Part shown: positions 35,001 to 42,920 of the stretch, in pieces
Position numbering within the stretch: the stretch's first letter is position 1
How the letters are laid out: each line of letters opens with the position of its first letter
Assembly (NCBI RefSeq): GCF_015354345.1
Contig: NZ_JADKYS010000002.1
Span: 1 to 64,000 of the forward strand
DNA from: Methylophilus sp. 14
GTDB lineage: Bacteria; Pseudomonadota; Gammaproteobacteria; Burkholderiales; Methylophilaceae
Length of the DNA: 64,000 nt
Direction: 5' to 3'
Program-made: the position numbers and the translations under genes
Notes under the pieces: model-generated
What the model saw: only the letters and a program-made list of their open reading frames with translations
Told to the model about the DNA's origin: nothing
The model's database searches: none

Positions 35001-35223
35001 CGACCTCCAGGGCAGAGGCGCCAGGCCAACTGCTGCGGATCAGCATCACTTTAAAGGTGAAGGGCGGGTCTTCTGATTGACCAAGGTGGGTATAGGCCAA
35101 CACCCCGGCCAGCACGGTCAGGATAATAAAATACAACACCAGGACCTGGTTTTTGAGCGCCCAGGTCGACAGGTTGAAGCCTGGAGAGGCCTGCGCTTCG
35201 TCGCTGTGGTGTGGCGTGCTCAT
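32059..35223 (-). CDS. RND-family multidrug efflux permease
   Basis: A 1054-residue inner membrane proton-driven pump of the AcrB/HAE-1 type. It has the N-terminal transmembrane helix, two large periplasmic loops and two six-helix bundles. The proton-relay acidic pair is in LGLLVDDAIIAVE (near residue 410). The second half begins near residue 540 (CVQHKGSVIVATIGLF), and the C-terminal part has the matching GFVAMLGSIALSGMIMRNSVILV. The sequence is closer to TriC/MexK-like pumps than to AcrB by general impression. ATG overlaps the adaptor stop by one base (TAATG), so adaptor and pump are coupled. Confidence 0.94.
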   Translation of the reverse strand: MSTPHHSDEAQASPGFNLSTWALKNQVLVLYFIILTVLAGVLAYTHLGQSEDPPFTFKVMLIRSSWPGASALEVEQQVTDKIEKKLQEIPSIDYTSSYSRPGESVVFIVIRDNTFSEKIPELWYQVRKKIGDIRHTFPSDLQSLTFNDEFSDVYGTMYAITADGLTQQQLKRQAEWVRARLLKLADVEKVDLFGEQPQKIIIEISNQKLTSLGISPAQLAQLLQQQNAVVGAGTFDTGPERIRLSVSGRLQTLEELRQFPIRAGNQNLTLGDIATIKHGYANPPAQRIHFNGTSALLIGVSMQQGGDVIALGEAMQHTITSVQKQLPVGVQLHLVTSQPDIVQHSVHDFVRSLSEALIIVLAVSLLSLGWRTGIVVAVAIPIVLAGTFLLMDWLNIGLHKISLGALILALGLLVDDAIIAVEMMAAKMEQGWDRLQAASFAYTSTAMPMLTGTLVTVAGFLPIATAVSSTGEYTRSIFQVSAIALTLSWIAAVIVIPFLGYHLLPKASQHSVAIKNAEANTNIEASTHNHAGLYQTPFYQRLESIISWCVQHKGSVIVATIGLFVVSMLSFGKVQQQFFPDSTRLEVVVDLRLAENASDQSTDTAVSQLEQWLQGWQKKHGALQNVVSYVGSGAPRYYLPLDVQLPHRAFAQLVILTNSLEQREALRNDLLSLFEHDFPQLRASVLRLENGPPVGFPVQFRVDGQNLPAIRDVAHKIAEAMRANPHLRNVQLGWEEPSKVIHVDIDQHKARLLGVSSTDIAQLLNTQYFEQMVSEFREGNERIDLVMRSSQADHAKLSQLAQLTVLSQRGERVPLAQVANIHHGFEEGVIWRRNRVPSLTVRAHLRGNMQAPVVSAQIQQAIAPILQQLPAGVTVETGGAIEEAAKGAASVAKGAPLFLAVVFTLLMLQLRSISNVILVVLTAPLGMIGITFALLIFNMPFGFVAMLGSIALSGMIMRNSVILVDQIKQDIAEGASLEQAVVQSTVRRFRPIVLTAAAAILAMIPLTRSVFFGPMAVAIMGGLAVATVLTILFVPALYTFWAGLTASAMQSRRD

Positions 35224-36305
35224 TAGCGCAATACCTCTGGACTTGGCGTCACGGCTTGTACACGCATGCCTTCGGTCAGCGTGTGTATGCCTATGGTGGC
35301 GATGGTTTCACCTGCCTGCAGGCCGCTGGTAATCTCGATGCCGTTTTCAGTGAGTGCGCCTGTTGTCACCTGGCGTAAATGAGCCTGATGCTTGGCGTCA
35401 ATCACCCATACACCGGCTTGTTCGCCATGGCGGGTGACGGCAGTGGAAGGCACGATGATGGTAGGGGCTGTGGTGGAAGGCGCAAAACTCACTTGCGCCG
35501 TCATGCCGAGCTTGATGCGCTGATCGGCATTGAGCAGTTGAATGCGCAGGTCAAAGGCGTGGGTTTGGCTATTGGCCGCCGGAGAGATTTCACGGATGCG
35601 CCCTTGGTAGCGCTGTGGCATATCGCCCAAACTGACCTGGGTGGCGTCACCCACATGCAGGCGGTCTATCAATGTTTCTGGTACTGCAATCATCACTTCC
35701 AGCATTTGTAAGTCATAAATTTGCGCAATGGTTTGCCCGGCGGCAACCACCTGACCTGGCTCGGCCTGGATCATGCCAATCACACCGGCGCGGTCGGCCA
35801 CCAGTTGCGTATAGCCGGTCTGGTGCTGGCTGACGGCAGCTTGTGATTTGGTTTGCGCCAGACGCGCCTGGGCAGTTTTGACTTGCGTGTCGTAACTGTC
35901 TAGCGCCGATTTTGAAATAAATTTCTGGCTATATAACTGCTGGCGGCGCGCCAGTTCTGCCTGCGCCAATGCCAGGTTGGCTTGTGCAGTTTGCACTTCG
36001 GCATCCGCCGCTTGTGCATTGAGGCGGCTGTCGTTAGGGTCGAGTTGAGCGATTAGCTGGCCTTTTTTGACGGTCTCACCGACGTTGACTGCGCGTGAAA
36101 TGATTTTGCCTGCGATGCGAAAGCCGATATTCGACTCATAACGTGTTTTCACTTCACCGGTATAGCTGGCGCTGGCCTGGTGGCTGGCGCTGCCTACGGT
36201 CATCACCCATACCGGGCGCGGTGCAGCGGCCTCTTCGGTTTGCTGCTGGCAGGCGCTGGCAAGCAGGGCCAGGCAGAGGCTAGTCATCATCAACGGCTTA
36301 TTCAT
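35223..36305 (-). CDS. RND efflux periplasmic adaptor lipoprotein
   Basis: A 360-residue membrane-fusion protein. The lipobox LASAC (Cys near residue 19) predicts anchoring in the inner membrane. The order is barrel-sandwich half (IGFRIAGKIISRAVNVGETVKKGQLIAQLD), alpha-hairpin coiled coil (residues 95-160, rich in Ala, Gln and Lys), second lipoyl half (GVIGMIQAEPGQVV), beta-barrel and membrane-proximal domain. It links the RND pump with an outer membrane channel, probably the TolC at 29910. It overlaps the TetR gene by 8 bp. Confidence 0.93.
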   Translation of the reverse strand: MNKPLMMTSLCLALLASACQQQTEEAAAPRPVWVMTVGSASHQASASYTGEVKTRYESNIGFRIAGKIISRAVNVGETVKKGQLIAQLDPNDSRLNAQAADAEVQTAQANLALAQAELARRQQLYSQKFISKSALDSYDTQVKTAQARLAQTKSQAAVSQHQTGYTQLVADRAGVIGMIQAEPGQVVAAGQTIAQIYDLQMLEVMIAVPETLIDRLHVGDATQVSLGDMPQRYQGRIREISPAANSQTHAFDLRIQLLNADQRIKLGMTAQVSFAPSTTAPTIIVPSTAVTRHGEQAGVWVIDAKHQAHLRQVTTGALTENGIEITSGLQAGETIATIGIHTLTEGMRVQAVTPSPEVLR

Positions 36306-36936
36306 GTGTCGTTTCTTTCATTAATCCATGCATGCACATGCTGACCATCGCCTGCATGCGCGCCTCTAGCGGGCGCCAGTTAATCCAGGCGTCATCTGCC
36401 AGGTTGATTTGTAGCGCACACAGGCCATGCATGGCCGCCCAAACGGTTTGTGCAATCAGCACCGGGTCAGTCAATGTCGGTTTAAACACGCCCGCATGCC
36501 AGGCGCTGGTGACCACGTCTATCAGTTGCGAGTAAGCATCCTGCTCGTGGTTGTTTTGCTCAATGCTCGAAAACGCCGGGTCGCAGGGCAGATGCTGGGT
36601 CATAAACATCATGCGGTAATGGTTGGGGTTGGTGAGCGCGAACTGCACATAATGTTGCCCAAATTGCAAAAAACGCTGTAACGGATCGCTGATGCTGAGG
36701 GTCGATTTTAAGGATTGTGCCAGTTTGATCACATCTGCGTCTACCACCGCTCTTAATAACTGGTCTTTGTCGCTAAAGTACAGATAGAGGCTGGTGGCCG
36801 AGTAGCCGACCTGCTGCGCCACGGCACGCATGGTCACGGCTTCTACGCCCTGGTGAATAAACAGCTCGCGCGCCGCATCCATGATGGCGGTGCGTACGGC
36901 CTGTTTTTCAGCGCTGGTTTTAACCTTAGGTGGCAT
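36298..36936 (-). CDS. TetR-family repressor of the RND operon
   Basis: A 212-residue TetR-type repressor. The N-terminal HTH is clear (AIMDAARELFIHQGVEAVTMRAVAQQVGYSATSLYLYFSDKDQLL, residues 17-62). The C-terminal ligand domain (from ALTNPNHYRMMF) resembles the TetR_C_33/WHG group, which includes drug-responsive regulators. It is the first gene of a tetR-adaptor-pump operon, so it very likely represses its own operon through the paired sites at 36960-36984. Confidence 0.92.
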   Translation of the reverse strand: MPPKVKTSAEKQAVRTAIMDAARELFIHQGVEAVTMRAVAQQVGYSATSLYLYFSDKDQLLRAVVDADVIKLAQSLKSTLSISDPLQRFLQFGQHYVQFALTNPNHYRMMFMTQHLPCDPAFSSIEQNNHEQDAYSQLIDVVTSAWHAGVFKPTLTDPVLIAQTVWAAMHGLCALQINLADDAWINWRPLEARMQAMVSMCMHGLMKETTHE

Positions 36937-36959
36937 GCAAATACATGGATTGTTTAATA

Positions 36960-36984
36960 TAACATCGTTAACTTAACATTGTTA
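36960..36984. promoter_or_regulatory. Double TetR operator (two TAAC-N3-GTTA sites)
   Basis: TAACATCGTTA (36960-36970) and TAACATTGTTA (36974-36984) are two near-identical 11-bp palindromes whose centres are 14 bp apart. On the minus strand a -35-like TTGACA (36998-36993) lies just upstream, so the sites cover the promoter of the tetR-RND operon. Two repressor dimers could bind side by side. Confidence 0.7.
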
Positions 36985-37152
36985 TTTTTAAATGTCAAAT
37001 CGTGCTGGTGTTTCTGTCGAGAATGGTTCAGAGTAACAAATGTGATACATATTTGGCAGGAGTTGGTGCTGAGCCGATATGCATCACACCGATGCCTGAT
37101 TCGCTGACCGGGCGATGAGGCACGCGTTCAATAATGACAAGGAGCGATCAGT

Positions 37153-37557
37153 ATGAATGTACGGCAGCGTTGGGTCAGTTTTTTGGGGCGTGTATTGTTA
37201 TCTTTGATTTTTATTATTAGCGGCATCGCCAAAATCATGGACCCGGCCGGGACCATTGCCTATATTGAAAGTGCCCACTTGCCTTTGCCGCAGGTGGCTT
37301 ATGTGGTGGCGCTGGTGGTTGAGTTAGGCCTGGGCATCGCCCTGTTGGTCGGCTTTAAGGCGCAGTTGGCCGCCGCGGGCATCGCCGTGTTTACCTTTGT
37401 CACCGCCTTGATGTTTCACAGCAATATGGCCGACCCGATGCAGGTGATTATGTTTCTTAAAAATATCACCATTATTGGTGGCCTCTTAGTGATTATTGCG
37501 TTTGGCCCGGGCGGCTACAGTATCGATGGCGGTAAACGCGTCACACTTATGGAGTAG
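37153..37557 (+). CDS. DoxX-family membrane protein (copy 1)
   Basis: A 134-residue protein with four predicted transmembrane helices and the DoxX family pattern: GRVLLSLIFIISGIAKI at the start, VALVVELGLGIALLVGFK in the middle and MFLKNITIIGGLLVIIAFG at the end. DoxX proteins are small membrane partners of varied oxidoreductases, and their exact role is not settled. It is clearly paralogous to the gene at 38621 and convergent with the LysR gene (8-bp gap). Confidence 0.88.
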   Translation: MNVRQRWVSFLGRVLLSLIFIISGIAKIMDPAGTIAYIESAHLPLPQVAYVVALVVELGLGIALLVGFKAQLAAAGIAVFTFVTALMFHSNMADPMQVIMFLKNITIIGGLLVIIAFGPGGYSIDGGKRVTLME

Positions 37558-37565
37558 GACTCCGC

Positions 37566-38447
37566 TTAGGCGGCCGTGGGTTGAAACCACTGCCGCAAGT
37601 GCTCAATTAAGGCCAGCGCATTGGCCGACACCTGCTTGTGGTAAGGATACATGGCATAAATGCCCGCCTGCTGCATGCGATAGTCTGCCAGCACTTCTAC
37701 CAGACGGCCACGTAGCAAATCTTCCAGCACATAAAAAGCCGGTAGGCCGGTAATGCCCAACCCGGCCACGGCAGCGTCGCGCAAGACCTCGCCGTGGTTA
37801 GATTTTAAGTGCGCGTGAATCGGGATACGGTGTATCTGGTCATGTTCGCTGAACAGCCACTCACTGGCGCGGTGCGTTAAACATGCATGTTTGGACAGTG
37901 CCTGCGGCGAGGCGGGCACGCCATGGCGCGCAATGTAATCCGGGCTGCAACAATAACGCATTGCCGCGTCTTCGAGCTTGCGCGCCACCATGCCGTCTTC
38001 GGGTTGATCGGTCACCCGTATCACCATGTCATAGCCTTCGCTAATCATATCCACATGCCGATTATCTGCATCCAGCCACACATCCACCAAGGGGTGTTGT
38101 TGCATAAAAGCGGTGAGCGCTGGCGCCAGCCGCAGGTTGGCGTAAGACAATGGCACAGAGATCTTGAGCAAGCCACGTAGCGCATCCGAGCGATTGCTCA
38201 CCTCTAATTCAGCATCATGGATGGCTTGCAAAATGTGTTGCGCGCGCTGAAAAAACACTTTGCCGGTTTCTGTTGGCGACAGTTTGCGCGTCGTGCGCAG
38301 TAGCAATCGCACGCCCAGACGGGCCTCCAGCGCGATGATGCGACGGCTGACCAGTTGCTTTGAGATGCCCAGTGCCTGGGCTGCGCTGGTGAAATTGCCG
38401 TGTTTTACCACTTCGACAAAAAAATGCATTTCTTCTAATGAGGCCAT
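37566..38447 (-). CDS. LysR-family transcriptional regulator
   Basis: A 293-residue LysR-type regulator: winged HTH in residues 1-60 (EEMHFFVEVVKHGNFTSAAQALGISKQLVSRRIIALEARLGVRLL) and a substrate-binding-like effector domain from residue 90. Sequence style fits the CrgA/DmlR-like subgroup. It is divergent from the DoxX/dioxygenase pair at 38621, the standard layout for a LysR regulator and its target, and convergent with the first DoxX gene. Confidence 0.92.
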   Translation of the reverse strand: MASLEEMHFFVEVVKHGNFTSAAQALGISKQLVSRRIIALEARLGVRLLLRTTRKLSPTETGKVFFQRAQHILQAIHDAELEVSNRSDALRGLLKISVPLSYANLRLAPALTAFMQQHPLVDVWLDADNRHVDMISEGYDMVIRVTDQPEDGMVARKLEDAAMRYCCSPDYIARHGVPASPQALSKHACLTHRASEWLFSEHDQIHRIPIHAHLKSNHGEVLRDAAVAGLGITGLPAFYVLEDLLRGRLVEVLADYRMQQAGIYAMYPYHKQVSANALALIEHLRQWFQPTAA

Positions 38448-38451
38448 AGAT

Positions 38452-38487
38452 TGTCAACCTATATGAGACAGTTTTACTAATTTTAGT
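38452..38487. promoter_or_regulatory. Candidate LysR binding region
   Basis: Two dyads lie just upstream of the LysR start: TGTC-N11-GACA (38452-38470) and the perfect ACTAA-TT-TTAGT (38476-38487). LysR proteins bind imperfect dyads with T-N11-A spacing in the divergent gap. The first dyad fits that spacing well. Confidence 0.45.
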
Positions 38488-38620
38488 GGGATTATCATTT
38501 TTTTGTTTCAGGAATACAATGCCATTCATCAGCTAAACCAATACCGTCACTATTTTCTCAGGGAAGTGTGCGATGTCCGGCTGATGATCACATCGCACAA
38601 ACAACATAAAGGAGCACAAC

Positions 38621-39010
38621 ATGAACGCAATCCAATCCGCAGCCAGTGTGGCTGGCCGTATTTTGTTATCACAGATTTTTATTATCAGCGGCTTGAGTAA
38701 AGCGGCCAACCCTGCGGGCACCATCGGTTATATCCAGAGCGTGGGTGCACCATTGCCCGAGGTGGCTTATGCCATTGCCTTGTTTGTTGAGCTGGTGCTG
38801 GGTGTTGCTTTGCTGGTGGGCTACAAAACCCGTCTGGCCGCTGCCGGGATTGCTATCTTTACCGTGGCAACTGCGTTTATGTTCCACAACAACCTGGCCG
38901 ATCAGATGCAGCAAATCATGTTCCTGAAAAACCTGACCATTGTTGGTGGCTTGCTGATGGTGGTGGCGTTTGGCGCGGGCGCATTCAGTGTGGACAACCG
39001 TCGCCGCTAA
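38621..39010 (+). CDS. DoxX-family membrane protein (copy 2)
   Basis: A 129-residue four-helix protein with the same blocks as the gene at 37153 (LSQIFIISGLSKAANPAGTIGYI; VELVLGVALLVGYKTRLAAAG; MFLKNLTIVGGLLMVVAFG). More than half of the aligned residues appear identical by eye. AAAGGAG precedes the ATG. It is followed after 20 bp by a DODA-type dioxygenase, a frequent DoxX neighbour, and is the likely target of the divergent LysR regulator. Confidence 0.9.
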   Translation: MNAIQSAASVAGRILLSQIFIISGLSKAANPAGTIGYIQSVGAPLPEVAYAIALFVELVLGVALLVGYKTRLAAAGIAIFTVATAFMFHNNLADQMQQIMFLKNLTIVGGLLMVVAFGAGAFSVDNRRR

Positions 39011-39030
39011 TCTAAACGGAGTGAATTGGT

Positions 39031-39801
39031 ATGACGACGCTGTTTGTCTCGCATGGTGCGCCTACGCTGGCGATTGAGCCGGGTAAAACCGGCCAGTTGC
39101 TGGCGGAGATTGCCGCTAAGCTGCCCAGGCCGGAGGCCATCCTGGTGGTGTCTGCGCATTGGGATACGCGGGTGCCTACTGTGAGCCTGGCCACACAGCC
39201 GGAAACCATCCACGATTTTGCCGGGTTTCCACCTGCTTTGTATGCCAAGCAATACCCGGCACCGGGCGCACCTGCGCTGGCGCAACAAGTGGCAGCCTTA
39301 TTGCAGTCGCACGACATCGCAGTGCAAGCGCATCCCCAACGCGGGCTGGATCATGGCGCCTGGGTGCCGTTGATGCTGATGTATCCTGAAGCAGACATAC
39401 CGGTCACCCAGTTGTCGATTCAGAGCCGCAGCACCCCCGCCCAGCAGTTTGCGTTGGGGCGTGCGTTACAAGCGCTGCATGCGCAAAATGTGCTGATATT
39501 GGCTTCTGGCGCCATCACGCATAACTTATCGGACTTTTTTACCAGTGACAGGGAGGCGGCGCCTTTGCCCTATGTTGCACCGTTTGCCGACTGGATGGCT
39601 GAACGCATCGCGCAGCAGCAATGGACAAGCATGCTCAATTACCGGGCCGATTGCCCACAGGGCGTGCGGGCGCATCCGAGTGAGGATCATTTAATGCCTT
39701 TGTTTGTGGCCGCGGGCAGTGCAAACGGCGTTGCAAAACGGTTTACGCCAGAAAACACCTACGGCATTTTAGCGATGGATGCTTACCTCTGGGCTGAATA
39801 A
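39031..39801 (+). CDS. DODA/YgiD-type class III extradiol dioxygenase-like protein
   Basis: A 256-residue member of the DODA/LigB superfamily. The metal-binding His residues are visible in FVSHGAP (residue 8), VVSAHWDT (near 43), GLDHGAWVP (near 110) and SGAITHNL (near 164). Bacterial relatives include YgiD, which opens catechol rings such as DOPA. The natural substrate here is unknown; aromatic or quinone detoxification would fit the DoxX and LysR neighbours. It ends 24 bp from the convergent sigma-54 regulator gene. Confidence 0.9.
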   Translation: MTTLFVSHGAPTLAIEPGKTGQLLAEIAAKLPRPEAILVVSAHWDTRVPTVSLATQPETIHDFAGFPPALYAKQYPAPGAPALAQQVAALLQSHDIAVQAHPQRGLDHGAWVPLMLMYPEADIPVTQLSIQSRSTPAQQFALGRALQALHAQNVLILASGAITHNLSDFFTSDREAAPLPYVAPFADWMAERIAQQQWTSMLNYRADCPQGVRAHPSEDHLMPLFVAAGSANGVAKRFTPENTYGILAMDAYLWAE

Positions 39802-39825
39802 CCATGACATGCCGTCAATGGGGCA

Positions 39826-41184
39826 TTAACGTAAGCCGTATTGGTTGAGTTTGTTCCACAGTGAGCGCTCACTGATTTCAAGCAGTTTGGCTGCCTTGGT
39901 TTTGTTACCCTGGCAGGCGTCCAGCGCTTGTAAAATCAGGCGGCGCTCTATGGTTTCGGTTGCGCGCGGGATAGACAGGTCATTGCCTTCGCTGTTTGCC
40001 GTGCTGGGTTCGCTGCTGGCTGGTGCAAGTGATTGCGTAATATCGGCGGGTAAGTGTTGTGGCTGTATGGTCTGGCCCCCAGCCAGAATAGCGGCGCGTT
40101 CCAGAATATTCTCCAGTTCGCGCACATTGCCAGGCCAGCGATATTGCTGCAAGCATGCACGGGCGCTTTCACTCAGCTTGCCCTGGCGTTTATGCAGAAA
40201 GTAGTCAGCCAGCAAGCCGACATCTTCGCCGCGCTCACGCAGTGGCGGCACTTGCAGTTGGATTACGTTCAGGCGGTAATACACATCCTCACGCAACTTG
40301 CCTTCTTTGACTGCTTGCAGCGGATCACGGTTAGTGGCTGCCACCACGCGCACATCCAGTGCAATCTGCCGGTTGCCGCCCAGCTTTTCCACCACGTTTT
40401 CTTGTAGCACGCGCAATAACTTAGACTGTAACTGGATAGGCATTTCGGTGATTTCATCCAGAAACAGCGTGCCGCCATTGGCCAGTTCAAACTTACCAAC
40501 ACGCTCTTTCACCGCGCCGGTAAACGCGCCTTTTTCATGCCCAAATAATTCGGATTCCAGAATGTCGACCGGAATGGCGGCACAGTTGACGGCCACGAAG
40601 AGCTGCGATTTACGCGGCGAGGCATCGTGCAGCGCTTTTGCCACCAGCTCTTTACCGGTGCCGGTTTCGCCTACAATAAACGCCGTTGCACGCTCTGGTG
40701 CCACTTGCTGGATCATTTGCTTGAGTGATTGCATGGGCGCGCTGTTGCCTATGAGTCCGGTCACCGCTGGCTGGCTGGCTTCCTTAAAAAAAGCATTTTC
40801 CAGCTGGATGCGGTTGACCGCCAGGGCTTTCTGGATGGCAATTTCCAGGGTCTCGAGCTCAAACGGGCGCAGAATATAATCGCTGGCGCCCAGTTTCATG
40901 GCTTCGACCGCGGTTTTGATCTCCCCTTGCGCTGTCACCATGATAAATGGCAAGCGCTCATATTGTTTGCGCAACGCTTCCAGCAATTGCAGGCCATTCA
41001 TGCCTGGCATGTGCAGGTCACTCACGACCAGGTCAATTTGCTGTTGTTGTATGAGCTCCAGCGCTTCGCGGCCATTGCCCGCAGACAGTGCCCGATAGCC
41101 CGCCTGGCGCAAGCTGATTTCCAGTAACCTGCGCATATGCGGTTCATCATCTACAGCCAAAATAGTATGTTGCGGGGTGGACAT
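39826..41184 (-). CDS. NtrC-family sigma-54-dependent response regulator
   Basis: A 452-residue activator with three domains: a receiver with phosphoacceptor Asp56 in VVSDLHMPGMNG, an AAA+ domain with Walker A GETGTGKELVAK (near residue 168) and the sigma-54 contact loop GAFTGA (near residue 220), and a Fis-type HTH at the C-terminus (GNKTKAAKLLEISERSLWNKL). It activates sigma-54 promoters from upstream sites. It follows the kinase gene by 2 bp. Candidate targets with sigma-54 promoters lie at 46955-46970 and 47182-47197. Confidence 0.95.
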   Translation of the reverse strand: MSTPQHTILAVDDEPHMRRLLEISLRQAGYRALSAGNGREALELIQQQQIDLVVSDLHMPGMNGLQLLEALRKQYERLPFIMVTAQGEIKTAVEAMKLGASDYILRPFELETLEIAIQKALAVNRIQLENAFFKEASQPAVTGLIGNSAPMQSLKQMIQQVAPERATAFIVGETGTGKELVAKALHDASPRKSQLFVAVNCAAIPVDILESELFGHEKGAFTGAVKERVGKFELANGGTLFLDEITEMPIQLQSKLLRVLQENVVEKLGGNRQIALDVRVVAATNRDPLQAVKEGKLREDVYYRLNVIQLQVPPLRERGEDVGLLADYFLHKRQGKLSESARACLQQYRWPGNVRELENILERAAILAGGQTIQPQHLPADITQSLAPASSEPSTANSEGNDLSIPRATETIERRLILQALDACQGNKTKAAKLLEISERSLWNKLNQYGLR

Positions 41185-41186
41185 GG

Positions 41187-42911
41187 TTATGCGGTCGCTA
41201 ATGGGAGTGATAAGTTAAATTGGGCGCCTTGCCAGGCGCTGGTGCTATAGCTGATTGTACCATTGTGCGCTTCTATGATTTGCTTGACGACGGCCAGCCC
41301 GAGGCCGACGCCGCCAGCGCGCTGGGTAAAAAAGGCTTCAAATAAATGGTCTTGCTGTGCTGGTGGGACGCCAGGGCCATTGTCCGCGACAGTCATGTGG
41401 GCATGTGAGTCGTCGGCTTCCAGTTGCAGGGCAACCTGGCCACCTTCCGGCAAAATCTGAATCGCATTCATGAGCAAGTTAACCAGCACTTGCGTCATCT
41501 GGTCTTGGTCAGCGTCAACCACTACAGTTTGCGTGGCGTGAAATATGAGTTGAATCTGCTTGGCCTGCGCCTGTTTTTGCAGCATGGCAACGACGTGCTG
41601 CAAATGCGCTTGCAGGTCTAATGGCGTTTTATTGGGTGGACGTGGCCGCGCCGTATCAATCAGGGCGCTGACCAGTTTATTCAGGCGTTCGGTTTCAGAA
41701 ATAATAAATCCGAGCACCTCGCGGCCGTCTTCACTCAGCTGCGGCTCCCTGAGTAAGACGTCGGCCGAGGAGCGCATGATGCCCAGCGGCGTTCTTACCT
41801 CGTGGCTCATGGCGGCGGCCATTTCGCCGACCACGGCTAATTTTGCCGCGCGGGTGAGTTGCTGTTCTGACTCGGCCAGGTCGCTGGCCATTTTCGTGAA
41901 TGCCTGATGCAAGGATTGCACCTCGGCCGGACCGCTGGCGGCCGGTGGTTGGCTGCCGGGCTGGCGAAAGCGTTGAACATAACGCGTGAGTGTTTCTAGC
42001 GGACGGCTGATATTTTGCGCCAGAGGCCGCACCAGTAATAACGAGAACACCAGAATGGCGCCGAGCAAGGCAATAAAAATCATGCCCAGGCGGTGTACAG
42101 GCGCAACGGCCACATCGTGGTCTTTGTTCAGGTGTATCTGCCAGCCATTGAGTGGCAAGCGGCTGGTTATCGCCGCTTTGGCATGCAGGCTGTGTTTTTG
42201 ATCTGACCACAAGCGGGATTGTGCGAGCATGTGTTGTTTGTTGTCCAACAACGCCAGCGCTGTGCTGTGTTGCGCAGCATGGTTTAGCACGTTTTCAATG
42301 ACTTGCCAGTTAAAGGTCGCAATCAATTGACCCATGGGCTGTAACGTGTTTTGTGAAAAGATCGGCGCGGAAATCATCAACTGGTGATTGTTGAGATGAT
42401 AGATGGTAATGGTTTGGCCATTGTCGCGAAACGACATCCACACAGGTGGCGTGTGTAGGGTCTGGCCAATATTGGCGGGGCGGCTGGAGGCGACAATATG
42501 TGCCTGTAAATCTGCTACATCCAGGCTGACATATTGCTCTGCGTAGCTATGCCGAGTCTCGGCCAAAAAGATGGATAGCCGCTTATCAATGTCGCCAATC
42601 AGCATGTCCTGCATGATGGCGAGCTGGCTCCAGCTACGCACATTCTGTACGCGTTCGTTCATGACGCGGTCAACGTGCTCTGCCACCGCGTTACCCGTGG
42701 TTTGCAGGTCGTGCTGAATTTCAATCCGCAATGCCTGCCTGGCTTGGTAAAAGCTCAGCAGGCTCACTAAAAGCGCGGGCAGCAGGCCAGCCAGCAAAAA
42801 TGCAATTAAAAGCATTTTGCGGATAGTCAGGGGTGAATGAAAGCGCATGAGATGTGAGAAAATAGAGGTTAAATGTTTTTTGCCGAAACGGTCATCCATT
42901 AGCCATGTCAT
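41187..42911 (-). CDS. Membrane sensor histidine kinase with Cache-like domain
   Basis: A kinase of up to 574 residues. Two transmembrane helices (about 32-52 and 275-297) enclose a periplasmic domain of about 220 residues with dCache-like features. HAMP, then HisKA with the phospho-His in AAMSHEVRTPLG and HATPase_c (NLLMNAIQ, DNGPGV, GVGLGLAVVKQII) follow. It pairs with the NtrC-family regulator 2 bp downstream. The start is uncertain: only 9 bp separate ATG 42911 from the divergent porin gene, and ATGs at 42899 and 42848 are alternatives. The periplasmic protein encoded at 43958 might supply its signal. Confidence 0.93.
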   Translation of the reverse strand: MTWLMDDRFGKKHLTSIFSHLMRFHSPLTIRKMLLIAFLLAGLLPALLVSLLSFYQARQALRIEIQHDLQTTGNAVAEHVDRVMNERVQNVRSWSQLAIMQDMLIGDIDKRLSIFLAETRHSYAEQYVSLDVADLQAHIVASSRPANIGQTLHTPPVWMSFRDNGQTITIYHLNNHQLMISAPIFSQNTLQPMGQLIATFNWQVIENVLNHAAQHSTALALLDNKQHMLAQSRLWSDQKHSLHAKAAITSRLPLNGWQIHLNKDHDVAVAPVHRLGMIFIALLGAILVFSLLLVRPLAQNISRPLETLTRYVQRFRQPGSQPPAASGPAEVQSLHQAFTKMASDLAESEQQLTRAAKLAVVGEMAAAMSHEVRTPLGIMRSSADVLLREPQLSEDGREVLGFIISETERLNKLVSALIDTARPRPPNKTPLDLQAHLQHVVAMLQKQAQAKQIQLIFHATQTVVVDADQDQMTQVLVNLLMNAIQILPEGGQVALQLEADDSHAHMTVADNGPGVPPAQQDHLFEAFFTQRAGGVGLGLAVVKQIIEAHNGTISYSTSAWQGAQFNLSLPLATA

Positions 42912-42920
42912 CGATTAGCC

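Noticed and set aside
37060-37150. Sigma-54 promoter before the first DoxX gene
   Set aside because: TTGGCAGGAGTTGGTGC looks similar at first, but the GG-N10-GC spacing is not met.
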